Positions 1 through 6,875 of a stretch of 15,518 nucleotides of DNA are shown here, piece after piece (position 1 is the stretch's first letter; every line of letters starts with the position of its first letter). The DNA is taken from positions 1 through 15,518 of the forward strand of contig JAICWX010000210.1 of the NCBI GenBank assembly GCA_025934635.1, in the 5' to 3' direction. Below the pieces are notes generated by a model, which was not told where the DNA came from, searched no databases, and saw only the letters and a program-made list of their open reading frames with translations. Made by a program: the position numbers and the translations under genes. The stretch comes from Streptosporangiaceae bacterium. Its GTDB lineage: Bacteria; Actinomycetota; Actinomycetes; Streptosporangiales; Streptosporangiaceae.

Positions 1-885
1 CGCGCGCTCGACGCCCTGGAGCCGCTGCAGAAGGGCGACTTCGTCGAGATCCTCGACGCGATGGACGGCCTGCCGGTGGTCATCCGGCTGATCGACCCGC
101 CGCTGCACGAGTTCCTGCCCGACCTGACCGACCTGTCGGTCAAGATCGCGCTCGACGGAGACAACGCCACCGGCAAGGACAAGGCGCTGCTGGCCGCGGT
201 GCGCCGGCTGCACGAGCAGAACCCCATGCTCGGCCTGCGCGGCGTCCGGCTCGGCCTGGTCATCCCGGGCCTGTTCGACATGCAGGTCCGCGCGATCGCG
301 CACGCGGCGGCCGAGCTCAAGCAGGCTGGCAAGGACCCGCACCCGGAGGTGATGATCCCGCTCACCGCGACCGTGCAGGAGATGGAGATCAGCCGCGAGC
401 ACGCCGGCAAGGTGCTCAAGGACGTCGCGGCGGAGACCGGGACCGAGGTGCACACGCTGATCGGCACGATGATCGAGGTGCCGCGGGCGGCCCTGAACGC
501 CGGCCCGATCGCCGCCAGCGCCGAGTTCTTCTCCTTCGGGACGAACGACCTGACCCAGATGACCTGGGGCTTCTCCCGGGACGACGTGGAGGGGTCGTTC
601 TTCAGCCGGTACATCGAGCTGGGCGTCTTCGGCGTCTCGCCGTTCGAGACGCTCGACCGCGACGGCGTCGGCCGCCTGGTCAAGATCGCCGTCGAGGAAG
701 GCAAGAAGGCCCGCCCCGACATCGAGCTCGGCGTCTGCGGCGAGCACGGCGGCGACCCCGATTCGGTCCACTTCTTCCACGAGGTCGGCCTGAACTACGT
801 GTCCTGCTCGCCGTTCCGCGTGCCGATCGCCCGCCTGGAGGCGGGCCGCGCCGCGCTGGCCGGCGAAGGCTCAGCTAGCCGGTAA
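1..885 (+). CDS. ppdK: Pyruvate phosphate dikinase, C-terminal part (5' end outside window)
   Basis: This is the PEP/pyruvate-binding TIM-barrel domain of pyruvate phosphate dikinase, which interconverts ATP + phosphate + pyruvate with AMP + PPi + PEP in the cytosol. The frame is open from base 1, so the gene starts before the window; the ATG at 61 is internal. Visible family motifs are GTNDLTQ (bases about 538-558), typical of PEP-utilising enzymes, and CGEHGGDP (about 736-759), whose Cys is the acid/base catalyst of the family's C-terminal domain. The C-terminal pattern 'SCSPFRVPIARLEAG' is also characteristic. The TAA at 883-885 is 3 nt before the GTG of dgt, so the two are probably co-transcribed. 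The family is certain; regulation cannot be seen because the start is missing. Confidence 0.96.
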   Translation, partial: RALDALEPLQKGDFVEILDAMDGLPVVIRLIDPPLHEFLPDLTDLSVKIALDGDNATGKDKALLAAVRRLHEQNPMLGLRGVRLGLVIPGLFDMQVRAIAHAAAELKQAGKDPHPEVMIPLTATVQEMEISREHAGKVLKDVAAETGTEVHTLIGTMIEVPRAALNAGPIAASAEFFSFGTNDLTQMTWGFSRDDVEGSFFSRYIELGVFGVSPFETLDRDGVGRLVKIAVEEGKKARPDIELGVCGEHGGDPDSVHFFHEVGLNYVSCSPFRVPIARLEAGRAALAGEGSASR

Positions 886-888
886 CGA

Positions 889-2217
889 GTGACCGCAGGG
901 TACGACGACTGCGCCACGGCCCGCTGGGTGGCAGAGCCACCCAAGCGGGCCGGGCGCAGTGACTTCGAGCGGGACCGGGCCCGCGTGCTGCACTGCGCCG
1001 GGCTGCGCCGGCTCTCGGCCAAGACCCAGGTGGTGGCGCCCGGGTCGGCCGACTTCCCCCGGACCCGGCTCACGCATTCCCTGGAGTGCGCGCAGATCGG
1101 CCGCGAGCTCGGCCAGGAAATCGGCTGCGACCCCGACCTGGTCGACGCCGCCTGCCTGGCGCACGACATCGGCCACAGCCCGTTCGGCCACAACGGCGAG
1201 TCCGCCCTCAACGAGCTCGCCATCCCGTTCGGCGGCTTCGAGGGCAACGCCCAGTCGCTGCGCCTGCTGACCAGGCTCGAGCCCAAGGTCCCCGGCGCCG
1301 GGCTGAACCTGACCCGGGCCACCCTGGACGCCACCCTCAAGTACCCCTGGTTCGGCGAACCCGGCGTCAAGTTCGGCGCCTACGCCGACGACGCCGACGT
1401 CTTTCACTGGATCCGCGAGGGCGCCCCCGGCCAGCGGGCGTGCCTGGAAGCCCAGGTCATGGACTGGGCCGACGACGTCGCCTACTCGGTCCACGACATG
1501 GAAGACGGCTTCCACGCCGGCCTCATCACGTTCAAGACCCTGAAATCCCCGACCGAACGGGCCGAGCTTTCCCGCACCACCCTCGCCTACTGCGGCAGTG
1601 ACGTGACGCCCGGCGAACTCACCGAGATCCTCGACGACCTGCTCGCCCTGGACATCTGGCCCGCCTCTTACGACGGCGGCCCCGCCGCTGCCGCCGCCCT
1701 CAAGAACCTCACCAGCGAACTAATCGGCCGCTTCTGCGTAGCCGCCCAGCAAGCCACCCTCACCACCGCCCTGGAATCCGAGCCCGCCCACCCCTCCACC
1801 CTTCAGGCCAATCCCTCCACCGGCCCCACCGCCCACGTCCAGCCATCCACTCACTCGAACCCCATCAGCCCCCTCAGTCACACCAGCCCCATCGGTCACT
1901 CCCTCACCCGCTACGCCGCCAACCTCGTCGTCCCCCGCCGTCAGCGCCTCGAATGCGCCCTGCTCAAGGGCATCACCGCCCGCTACGTGATGGCCCGGGC
2001 CGGCGCCGCCCAGGCCCAGGCCCGGGAGCGCGAGCTGCTGGCCGAGCTGGCCCACGCCGTCGAGCGCGGCGCCCCCGCGACGCTTGATCCCCTGTTCCGC
2101 CCGGCCTGGGAGCAAGCCGCCTCCGACGCCGCCCGCCGCCGCGTCGTGATCGACCAGGTGGCCTCGCTCACCGATACCTCGGCGATCGCCTGGCACCACC
2201 GCCTCTGCGCGCCCTAG
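889..2217 (+). CDS. dgt: Deoxyguanosinetriphosphate triphosphohydrolase-like HD-domain dNTPase
   Basis: Cytosolic HD-superfamily enzyme that splits dNTPs into deoxynucleoside and triphosphate and so trims the dNTP pool. It is 442 aa from a GTG start 3 nt after the ppdK stop. Metal-site residues can be read: H63 (RTRLTHSLE), H92-D93 ([11 protein letters not shown]) and D196 ([13 protein letters not shown]). The C-terminal '[16 protein letters not shown]' is typical of actinobacterial Dgt. Odd feature: residues about 293-338 form a Ser/Pro/Thr/His/Asn-rich stretch of no recognisable fold just before the conserved RYAANLVVP segment. Its DNA is C-rich and G-poor, unlike the rest of the gene, and looks like a low-complexity expansion in a surface loop. 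The reading frame is intact, so the enzyme is probably functional. Substrate preference (dGTP or several dNTPs) cannot be told from sequence. Confidence 0.95.
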   Translation: MTAGYDDCATARWVAEPPKRAGRSDFERDRARVLHCAGLRRLSAKTQVVAPGSADFPRTRLTHSLECAQIGRELGQEIGCDPDLVDAACLAHDIGHSPFGHNGESALNELAIPFGGFEGNAQSLRLLTRLEPKVPGAGLNLTRATLDATLKYPWFGEPGVKFGAYADDADVFHWIREGAPGQRACLEAQVMDWADDVAYSVHDMEDGFHAGLITFKTLKSPTERAELSRTTLAYCGSDVTPGELTEILDDLLALDIWPASYDGGPAAAAALKNLTSELIGRFCVAAQQATLTTALESEPAHPSTLQANPSTGPTAHVQPSTHSNPISPLSHTSPIGHSLTRYAANLVVPRRQRLECALLKGITARYVMARAGAAQAQARERELLAELAHAVERGAPATLDPLFRPAWEQAASDAARRRVVIDQVASLTDTSAIAWHHRLCAP

Positions 2218-2220
2218 CCT
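2215..2220 (+). promoter_or_regulatory. Candidate -10 box for leaderless transcription of the FAD reductase
   Basis: TAGCCT fits the actinobacterial -10 pattern TANNNT and lies 7 nt before the ATG at 2228, overlapping the dgt stop codon. There is no usable Shine-Dalgarno sequence (GAGG lies only 1 nt from the ATG). This arrangement is typical of leaderless mRNAs in actinobacteria, where transcription starts at the start codon. No clear -35 is visible. Confidence 0.4.
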
Positions 2221-2227
2221 GTGAGGC

Positions 2228-3439
2228 ATGCCCTCTTACGTGATCGCGGGCGGCGGCCTGGCCGCGGCCAAGGCCGCCGAGACACTGCGGGACGAAGGAT
2301 TCGACGGCGATATCGTGCTGCTCGCCGCCGAGCCGGAGCGCCCCTACGAGCGGCCCCCGCTGTCCAAGGGCTACCTGCTCGGCAACGCCGCCCGCGACTC
2401 CGTCTACGTGCACCCCGCCGGCTGGTACGCCGGTCACGGCGTCGACCTGCGCGAGGGCGTCACCGTCACCGCGATCGACCGCGGCGCGTCCGTTGTCGCC
2501 ACCGCGGGTCCCGCCGGTGACGGCGAGCTGTCCTACGACAAGCTGCTGCTGGCCACCGGGGCCGCACCGCGCCGCCTCGATTTCCCCGGCTCCGACCGCG
2601 AGGAAGTGCTCTACCTGCGCACGCTGGCCGACTGCGACCGGCTGCGCTCGGCGTTCCAGCGTGGCACCCGGGTCGTGATCGCCGGCGCCGGCTGGATCGG
2701 CCTGGAGACCGCCGCGGCCGCCCGCACCGCCGAGTGCACCGTGACCGTGCTCGAGCCCCAGCCCGGCGCCCTGCACGACCAGCTCGGCCCCGAGCTCGGT
2801 GCCGTCTTCGCGGACCTGCACCGCGCCCACGGCGTGGAGTTCCGGTTCGGCGAGAAAGCCGTCGAGTTCCGCCCCGGCATGGTCATCACCTCCGGCGGCG
2901 CCGAAATCCCGGCCGACGTGCTGGTCGTGGGCGCCGGCGCGGCCCCCAACGACGGCCTGGCCGCCCGGGCGGGCCTGGCTGTCGCCGACGGCGTGCTGAC
3001 CGACGAGGCCCTGCGCACCTCCGACCCGGACATCTTCGCCGCCGGCGACGTGGCGAACTCCTTCAACCCGCTGCTCGGCCGCCGGATCCGCGTGGAGCAC
3101 TGGGCCAACGCCCTCAACGGCGGCCCGGCCGCCGCCCGGTCCATGCTCGGCCAGCCGGTCCGCTACGACCGTGTGCCTTACTACTACAGCGATCAGTACG
3201 AGCTCGGCATGGAGTGCGCCGGCCTGCCTGCCCCCGGCTCCTACGACCAGGTCCTCTACCGCGGCGACCCCGCCACCGGAGAGTTCATCGCCTTCTGGCT
3301 CTCCGCCAGCACCGTCGTCGCCGGCATGAACGTCAACGTCTGGGACGTCAACCACGACATCCAGTCCCTGATCCGCTCCGCCCGCCCCCAAGACCCCACC
3401 CACCTAACCAACCCCCAAATCCCCCTAACCGACCTCTAA
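2228..3439 (+). CDS. FAD/NAD(P)-dependent ferredoxin reductase family oxidoreductase
   Basis: 403-aa flavoprotein of the rhodocoxin/BphA4-type ferredoxin reductase group. These enzymes pass electrons from NAD(P)H through FAD to a ferredoxin, often serving a cytochrome P450 or dioxygenase. Domains in order: FAD-binding Rossmann motif GGGLAAA (8-14), the ATG segment (109-111), the NAD(P) motif GAGWIGLE (153-160), the second FAD contact SDPDIFAAGD (265-274), and a reductase C-terminal domain (about 315-385). The start ATG follows the dgt stop by 10 nt. No ferredoxin, P450 or oxygenase gene is nearby, so the partner is unknown. The last 15 residues (QDPTHLTNPQIPLTDL) are encoded by C-rich, G-poor codons continuous with the odd downstream DNA, suggesting the 3' end has been altered by the same process. 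Confidence 0.9.
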   Translation: MPSYVIAGGGLAAAKAAETLRDEGFDGDIVLLAAEPERPYERPPLSKGYLLGNAARDSVYVHPAGWYAGHGVDLREGVTVTAIDRGASVVATAGPAGDGELSYDKLLLATGAAPRRLDFPGSDREEVLYLRTLADCDRLRSAFQRGTRVVIAGAGWIGLETAAAARTAECTVTVLEPQPGALHDQLGPELGAVFADLHRAHGVEFRFGEKAVEFRPGMVITSGGAEIPADVLVVGAGAAPNDGLAARAGLAVADGVLTDEALRTSDPDIFAAGDVANSFNPLLGRRIRVEHWANALNGGPAAARSMLGQPVRYDRVPYYYSDQYELGMECAGLPAPGSYDQVLYRGDPATGEFIAFWLSASTVVAGMNVNVWDVNHDIQSLIRSARPQDPTHLTNPQIPLTDL

Positions 3440-3683
3440 CCCACCCCCTCAGATCCCAACCCACCCACCCCACCCCCACCCCACCCCGGCCCCCACCCCC
3501 ACCCGGCCCCACCCCCACCCCGGGCCCCGCCACCCCGCCAGCACGAGTATTCCGCGCCTGCCAACCCCATCAGCCTCACCAACACCACTGGTCCTGTCGC
3601 CAACTCCAGCCTCAGCGCAAACACAATCCCACCAGCCCCAGCGTTCGCATTTCCCCTTCTGTCCCCGCCAGCCACAGTTATCA
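3440..3683 (+). other. C-rich, G-poor non-coding stretch; candidate Rho-loading or G-quadruplex-forming region
   Basis: No credible gene lies here; the long G-rich open frames on the minus strand are compositional. The plus strand is strikingly pyrimidine/C-rich and G-poor: 3421-3480 has 39 C and 2 G in 60 bases. The minus strand therefore carries many G3-G5 runs separated by single T or short spacers (about 3439-3540), which could form G-quadruplexes. For a transcript leaving the FAD reductase gene, an unstructured C-rich, G-poor RNA just after the stop codon is what a Rho utilisation site looks like. Either role is inference. A 13-nt string (AACCCCATCAGCC) is shared between 3563-3575 and the low-complexity part of dgt at 1858-1870. 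Confidence 0.5.
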
Positions 3684-3757
3684 CGGTGGATCCGACTTAT
3701 CCGGAGGATTTGAACCCCTCTGGGGTAACGGATCAACCGGGTAATGCGGATCCACCG
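3684..3757. repeat. 74-bp nested inverted repeat (possible cruciform or RNA hairpin)
   Basis: The outer arms are a perfect 11-bp inverted repeat: CGGTGGATCCG at 3684-3694 and CGGATCCACCG at 3747-3757. After a 2 x 2 mismatch, a second pair follows, TTATCCGG (3697-3704) with CCGGGTAA (3737-3744), 7 of 8 bases paired. The centre holds ACCCC-TCT-GGGGT (3714-3726), a 5-bp stem with a 3-nt loop. The element covers the most upstream possible ATG (3744) of the next gene. It could be a small palindromic mobile element remnant, a terminator, or an operator/attenuator for the AbiEi-like gene. No target-site duplication or transposase was seen. Confidence 0.7.
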
Positions 3758-3779
3758 CGTTATTTCGCACAGCGACGGA

Positions 3780-4826
3780 ATGTCAGTGGGCAACAGCACA
3801 CTGAGCGCCATGGCCCGTGATCTTCCTCCTGCACTCCGAAATCTGGCGAGCCGCCAGTACGGTGTCGTAACGCGTTCGCAGGCGCTGCGGAGCGGACTTA
3901 CCGTCGGCATGATCCATTTCCGCGTGACGAGCGGCTGGTGGCGGCAGGTCTATCCCGGCGTCTACACGACCTTCAACGGGGGCCTCAGCCACGGGGCGCG
4001 GCTATGGGCGGCAGTGCTCTCGGCGGGTCCGGGCGCCGTCCTGAGTCATGAGACGGCAGCGGAGCTGCACCAGCTCGCTGACGAGCGCGCCCGGCTGATT
4101 CATGTGATGATCCCCGAAGCGCGGCACGTGAAAGCGGCCGAGGGTATCCGCCTGCACCGGTCGACCCGGATTGTCGAGGCGGTGCAGACGCAAAGCTATC
4201 CGCCGCGGACGACGGTGGAGGAGACGGTGCTTGACCTGACGCAGACGGCGCGGAGCTTCGACGATGTCTGCGGCTGGGTGACGCGGGCGATCGCCCGCGA
4301 CCTTACCGACGAGGCCCAGTTGCAGGCGGCCATGTCCAAGCGCCGCCGGCTGCGCTGGCGCGCAGACCTGCATGAGATCCTCGAGGCGGCCGTCACCGGC
4401 GACCATTCGGTGCTGGAATTCCGCTACCACCGGGACGTGGAAAAAGCGCACGGCCTGCCCGCGCCGGACCGCCAGGTCCCGTTTGCCGCAACGAACGGCC
4501 GGCGTGGACGCCGCGACCGCGTGTACCAGGAGTACGGCGTGATAGTGGAGCTAGACGGCCGGCTGGCGCACCCGCCCGAGAACCGCTCAAAGGACAAGAA
4601 GAGGGACAACGCCGCCGCCGCAGCCGGGCAGCAGTCGCTGCGGTACGACTGGGACCAGGTCATCCGGCACCCCTGTACCACCGCCGCCGAGGTCGCCGCG
4701 GTGCTCCGCCGCCACGGCTGGCAGGGACGCCCGAAACCCTGCCAGCCCAGCTGCCCGGTCCAGCGAAACCTCCCCGCCCAGCGCGCCCGCCTCCCCGGCC
4801 AGCGTCCGAGCCAGCGCCCGAGCTAG
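3780..4826 (+). CDS. AbiEi-like winged-helix protein fused to a DUF559-type nuclease fold
   Basis: The N-terminal part (LRNLASRQYGVVTRSQALRSG onward) has the winged-helix pattern of AbiEi-family type IV antitoxin domains. The C-terminal part resembles DUF559, a Vsr-like PD-(D/E)XK endonuclease fold, with candidate catalytic residues (numbered from the 3744 ATG) E225 in HSVLEFRYHR, D258 in GRRDRVYQEYG, and E269/D271 in VIVELDGR, then KKRDN and SLRYDW. Three in-frame ATGs exist (3744, 3780, 3810). The first lies inside a strong hairpin and has no ribosome binding site; 3780 has a weak ACGGA before it; 3810 begins MARDLPPAL, where the conserved domain starts. The gene has lower G+C and less biased codons than its neighbours, suggesting recent acquisition. 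No AbiEii-type toxin is adjacent, so it is an orphan. The C-terminus ends in QRPS repeats. Cellular function is unknown. Confidence 0.82.
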   Translation: MSVGNSTLSAMARDLPPALRNLASRQYGVVTRSQALRSGLTVGMIHFRVTSGWWRQVYPGVYTTFNGGLSHGARLWAAVLSAGPGAVLSHETAAELHQLADERARLIHVMIPEARHVKAAEGIRLHRSTRIVEAVQTQSYPPRTTVEETVLDLTQTARSFDDVCGWVTRAIARDLTDEAQLQAAMSKRRRLRWRADLHEILEAAVTGDHSVLEFRYHRDVEKAHGLPAPDRQVPFAATNGRRGRRDRVYQEYGVIVELDGRLAHPPENRSKDKKRDNAAAAAGQQSLRYDWDQVIRHPCTTAAEVAAVLRRHGWQGRPKPCQPSCPVQRNLPAQRARLPGQRPSQRPS

Positions 4827-4834
4827 CGCCCGAG
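4799..4834. repeat. Three tandem 12-bp repeats spanning two convergent stop codons
   Basis: CCAGCGTCCGAG (4799-4810), CCAGCGCCCGAG (4811-4822) and CTAGCGCCCGAG (4823-4834) are consecutive 12-bp units differing by single C/T changes. On the plus strand they encode QRPS repeats. The C-to-T change in unit three turns CAG into TAG and so ends the AbiEi-DUF559 gene; the same CTAG is the stop of the hemerythrin-like reading frame on the minus strand. Confidence 0.85.
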
Positions 4835-5259
4835 TCCGCCACCGATCTTGGCGACCTTGCGCCGGTACTGGAACTGGCCGACCGCGTGCCACAGCACCTC
4901 GGGCGGCCCCGGCAGGTTCGCCATCATCTCCCGCCGTTCGGCCGGGGAAGCGTCCTCCAGGATCATGCCGAGGAAGAACAGCAGCTTGTCCTTCGGCGCC
5001 TCGTCGCCGAACCGCTCGCCCAGCCGCGCCCACTCCGCCACCGTCAGATGCTCGGAGATGAGCCGGCAGCACGTACTCCTCCTCGTCGTCCAGGTGCTCG
5101 AGCAGCGCCGCCCGGTGCGAGTTCCGTAAGCGTCCGCGCGACCACCTCGTGCTGGGCCTCCATCCGCAGCACCAGGTCCGCTTCCAGGCCGACCCGGGCC
5201 AGCAGCAGCGGCCGGAACCCGTTTGGAGCCTGCTTGGCGTCCGTTTGGATCGCTACCAT
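4823..5259 (-). pseudogene. Hemerythrin-like domain protein, truncated and frameshifted
   Basis: Three pieces in three reading frames together resemble an actinobacterial hemerythrin-domain protein (a four-helix bundle binding a di-iron centre). Piece one (about 5119-5259) reads FRPLLLARVGLEADLVL then RMEAQHEVVARTL. Piece two (about 5071-5118) reads HRAALLEHLDDEEEYVLP, with an HxxxxE-type helix. Piece three (4823-5070) reads ISEHLTVAEWARLGERFG and continues to the normal-looking C-terminus ending VAKIGGGLGR. Each junction is explained by one extra base: near the CTC-G-CAC at about 5118-5120, and near CCG-G-CTC at about 5068-5070. The N-terminal helix with the first iron-ligand histidines is missing; the ATG at 5257-5259 is only a nominal boundary. 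It is either a genuine pseudogene or a gene damaged by indel errors. The stop overlaps that of the convergent gene by 3 nt. Confidence 0.7.
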
Positions 5260-5365
5260 GGCGCAGCGGCCCGGCATTTCGTCACCGCGGAACAGGTGGC
5301 CCGGCGCTGGGACTCTCCGCACTGGACCGCCCGCGCCCAGGCCGCCATCGCCGCTCACGGCCAGG

Positions 5366-6055
5366 TCAGCCCGGATCGGCGGCGGTGACGGCCGCGACCA
5401 CCCGGGCGGCATCGGTCAGGTCGGGCAGCACCGCGTGCGCGCCCGCCGCCGCCAGCTCGGCCGCATCGTAACTGCCGGTCGCGACGGCCACCACCCGAGC
5501 CCCGGTGACCAGCGCCGCCTCCACGTCCAGCGGCGTGTCACCGACCAGGACCGTCGCCGCGCCGGGGAAATCAGCCCCGTACAACTCGCCCGCCGCCCGC
5601 CGGGCCGCCGTGACCAGCTCCGAGCGGACCTCGTGCACGTCACCGTACGCGCCCGCGTCCAGGTCGAGATGATCACGGAGGCCGGCCCGCGAGAGCTTCA
5701 GCGCCGCCATCGGCCTGATGTTGCCGGTGAGCACCGACTGCCTGATCCCCGCGGCAGCCAGCGCCGCGATCGCCTCCGCCGCCCCCGGCAGCGGCCGCAC
5801 CGCCCCCGGCACGCCGCCCGCCTCGGCGGCCCGCGTCAGCGAGGCCAGGAACGGGCCGATCTCGGCGACCGGGACCCCGGACAGCGCGAGCGTGTCGGCG
5901 ATGATGGCCCGGTCGGTCCGCCCGGCCTTCGGCGCGACCGCGGTCAGCTCCCGGCCGAACATCTCCGCGAACACCACCTCGTACAGCCGGGTGCCCAGGC
6001 CGTCGGCGCTCACCAGCGTGTAATCCACGTCCCACAGCACGAGCAGCTCCGTCAC
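5366..6055 (-). CDS. HAD-superfamily hydrolase (phosphoglycolate phosphatase-like)
   Basis: 229-aa cytosolic HAD phosphatase. Motif I is DVDYTL (nucleophile D9, acid/base D11; the usual Gly of DxDGT is Tyr, as in many actinobacterial members with WDVD-H/Y-TL). Motif II is T110 (SVLTGN), motif III K120, and motif IV is GDTPLD (D173, D177). A helical cap lies between about residues 16 and 85, as in the phosphoglycolate/beta-phosphoglucomutase subgroup. The natural substrate is unknown. The GTG start at 6053-6055 lies 37 bp downstream of the ABC permease stop, so it may be read from the ABC operon, but it also has its own TAGCCT box 6 nt upstream. Confidence 0.9.
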   Translation of the reverse strand: MTELLVLWDVDYTLVSADGLGTRLYEVVFAEMFGRELTAVAPKAGRTDRAIIADTLALSGVPVAEIGPFLASLTRAAEAGGVPGAVRPLPGAAEAIAALAAAGIRQSVLTGNIRPMAALKLSRAGLRDHLDLDAGAYGDVHEVRSELVTAARRAAGELYGADFPGAATVLVGDTPLDVEAALVTGARVVAVATGSYDAAELAAAGAHAVLPDLTDAARVVAAVTAADPG

Positions 6056-6061
6056 GGACTC

Positions 6062-6067
6062 AGGCTA
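6062..6067 (-). promoter_or_regulatory. Candidate -10 box for leaderless transcription of the HAD gene
   Basis: On the minus strand TAGCCT lies 6 nt before the GTG start. It has the same sequence and nearly the same spacing as the box before the FAD reductase at 2215-2220. No Shine-Dalgarno is present. Confidence 0.35.
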
Positions 6068-6092
6068 GCCGCCGGCCTCAGGGCGCCGTCGC

Positions 6093-6875
6093 TCAGGCAT
6101 CGACCGGGCGGTTCAGCACCTGCCAGCCGCCCGCCAGCACCGGCCCGGCGATCCACACCGCGGCCGCGACCGCGATCTGGGCCCAGATAGTGGCGGACAC
6201 CGTCCCGCCCTGGGCCAGGTGATTCCAGGCCGTCGACGGGTCGAGCCACCGGCCGGTGGCCGCCAGCGCGCTGACCGCGCCGGTCAGGATGGACCACGCG
6301 GTCGGGAGCACGAAGTACATCACGACGGCGACCGGGGTGTTGCGGAACAGCAGGCCGAAGCCCACCCCGAGCAGCAGGTTGAGGATCTGGAAGACGAACG
6401 CGTAGCCGATCGCGCGGCCCGCGTCCTGCCACAGCCCGGCGTGCCCGTGATCGGCGGCGACCAGGACCACTGCGGAGACCGCGATGCACACGACGGCGGA
6501 GGCCGCGGCCAGCAGCACGCCTGCCCCCACCTTGGCCGCGATGATCCGGGACCGCCGCGGGACCAGGGTGAACGTGGTCAGCGCGGTGTGCTGCGACCAT
6601 TCAGAGGTGACCAGCAGGATGCCGAGTACGGGGAGCAGGACCGAGACGAGCTGGATCGCGTCGCCCAGCACGCGCGGCAGGTTGCGGTCGCCGGCGCTGC
6701 CGGTCACCGCGGTCAGGATGGCGGTACCCAGCGCGACCAGGGCGATGACGACCAGCAGCCAGCGTCCGGCCCGGGTGTCGACGGCCTTGCGCAGTTCTAT
6801 CTGGACCAGCCGGGCCAGCGAAACAGGCGCCAGCGTCACCGGCGCCTGGGTAGCCGGAGCGTGCAGGGCAGTCAT
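6093..6875 (-). CDS. ABC-2 type transporter permease
   Basis: 260-aa integral membrane subunit of an ABC exporter. It has about six hydrophobic segments: residues near 39-60, 76-95, 117-140, 155-178, 183-205 and 225-248. 'SEWSQHTALTTFTLVPRRSRIIAAK' between the second and third segments is the cytoplasmic loop typical of ABC-2 permeases. The ATG at 6873-6875 overlaps the TGA of the ATPase gene (ATGA), so the two are translationally coupled and the proteins almost certainly form one transporter. Substrate unknown; the pairing with a NarL-type two-component system next door suggests a drug, lipid or antimicrobial-peptide exporter (inference). Confidence 0.9.
   Translation of the reverse strand: MTALHAPATQAPVTLAPVSLARLVQIELRKAVDTRAGRWLLVVIALVALGTAILTAVTGSAGDRNLPRVLGDAIQLVSVLLPVLGILLVTSEWSQHTALTTFTLVPRRSRIIAAKVGAGVLLAAASAVVCIAVSAVVLVAADHGHAGLWQDAGRAIGYAFVFQILNLLLGVGFGLLFRNTPVAVVMYFVLPTAWSILTGAVSALAATGRWLDPSTAWNHLAQGGTVSATIWAQIAVAAAVWIAGPVLAGGWQVLNRPVDA

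Noticed and set aside
2168..3403. A 411-aa open frame on the minus strand opposite the FAD reductase
   Set aside because: Gly/Val/Ala/Gln-rich antisense shadow of a high-GC gene with no recognisable motif; the plus-strand frame has complete flavoprotein motifs.
3697..3730. tRNA T-arm-like string (GGATTTGAACCCCTC on plus)
   Set aside because: On the minus strand it resembles GTTCAAATCC of a T-loop, but no anticodon arm or proper 7-bp acceptor stem exists; it is part of the nested palindrome.
3449..3910. Minus-strand open frame across the C-rich spacer
   Set aside because: Encodes runs of Gly, Trp and Val because of G runs; purely compositional, with no ribosome binding site or domain.
4886..6190. 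Long Arg/Pro-rich plus-strand frame across the hemerythrin and HAD genes
   Set aside because: Antisense shadow; low-complexity Arg/Pro/Gln composition and no conserved motif, while the minus strand has the HAD motifs.
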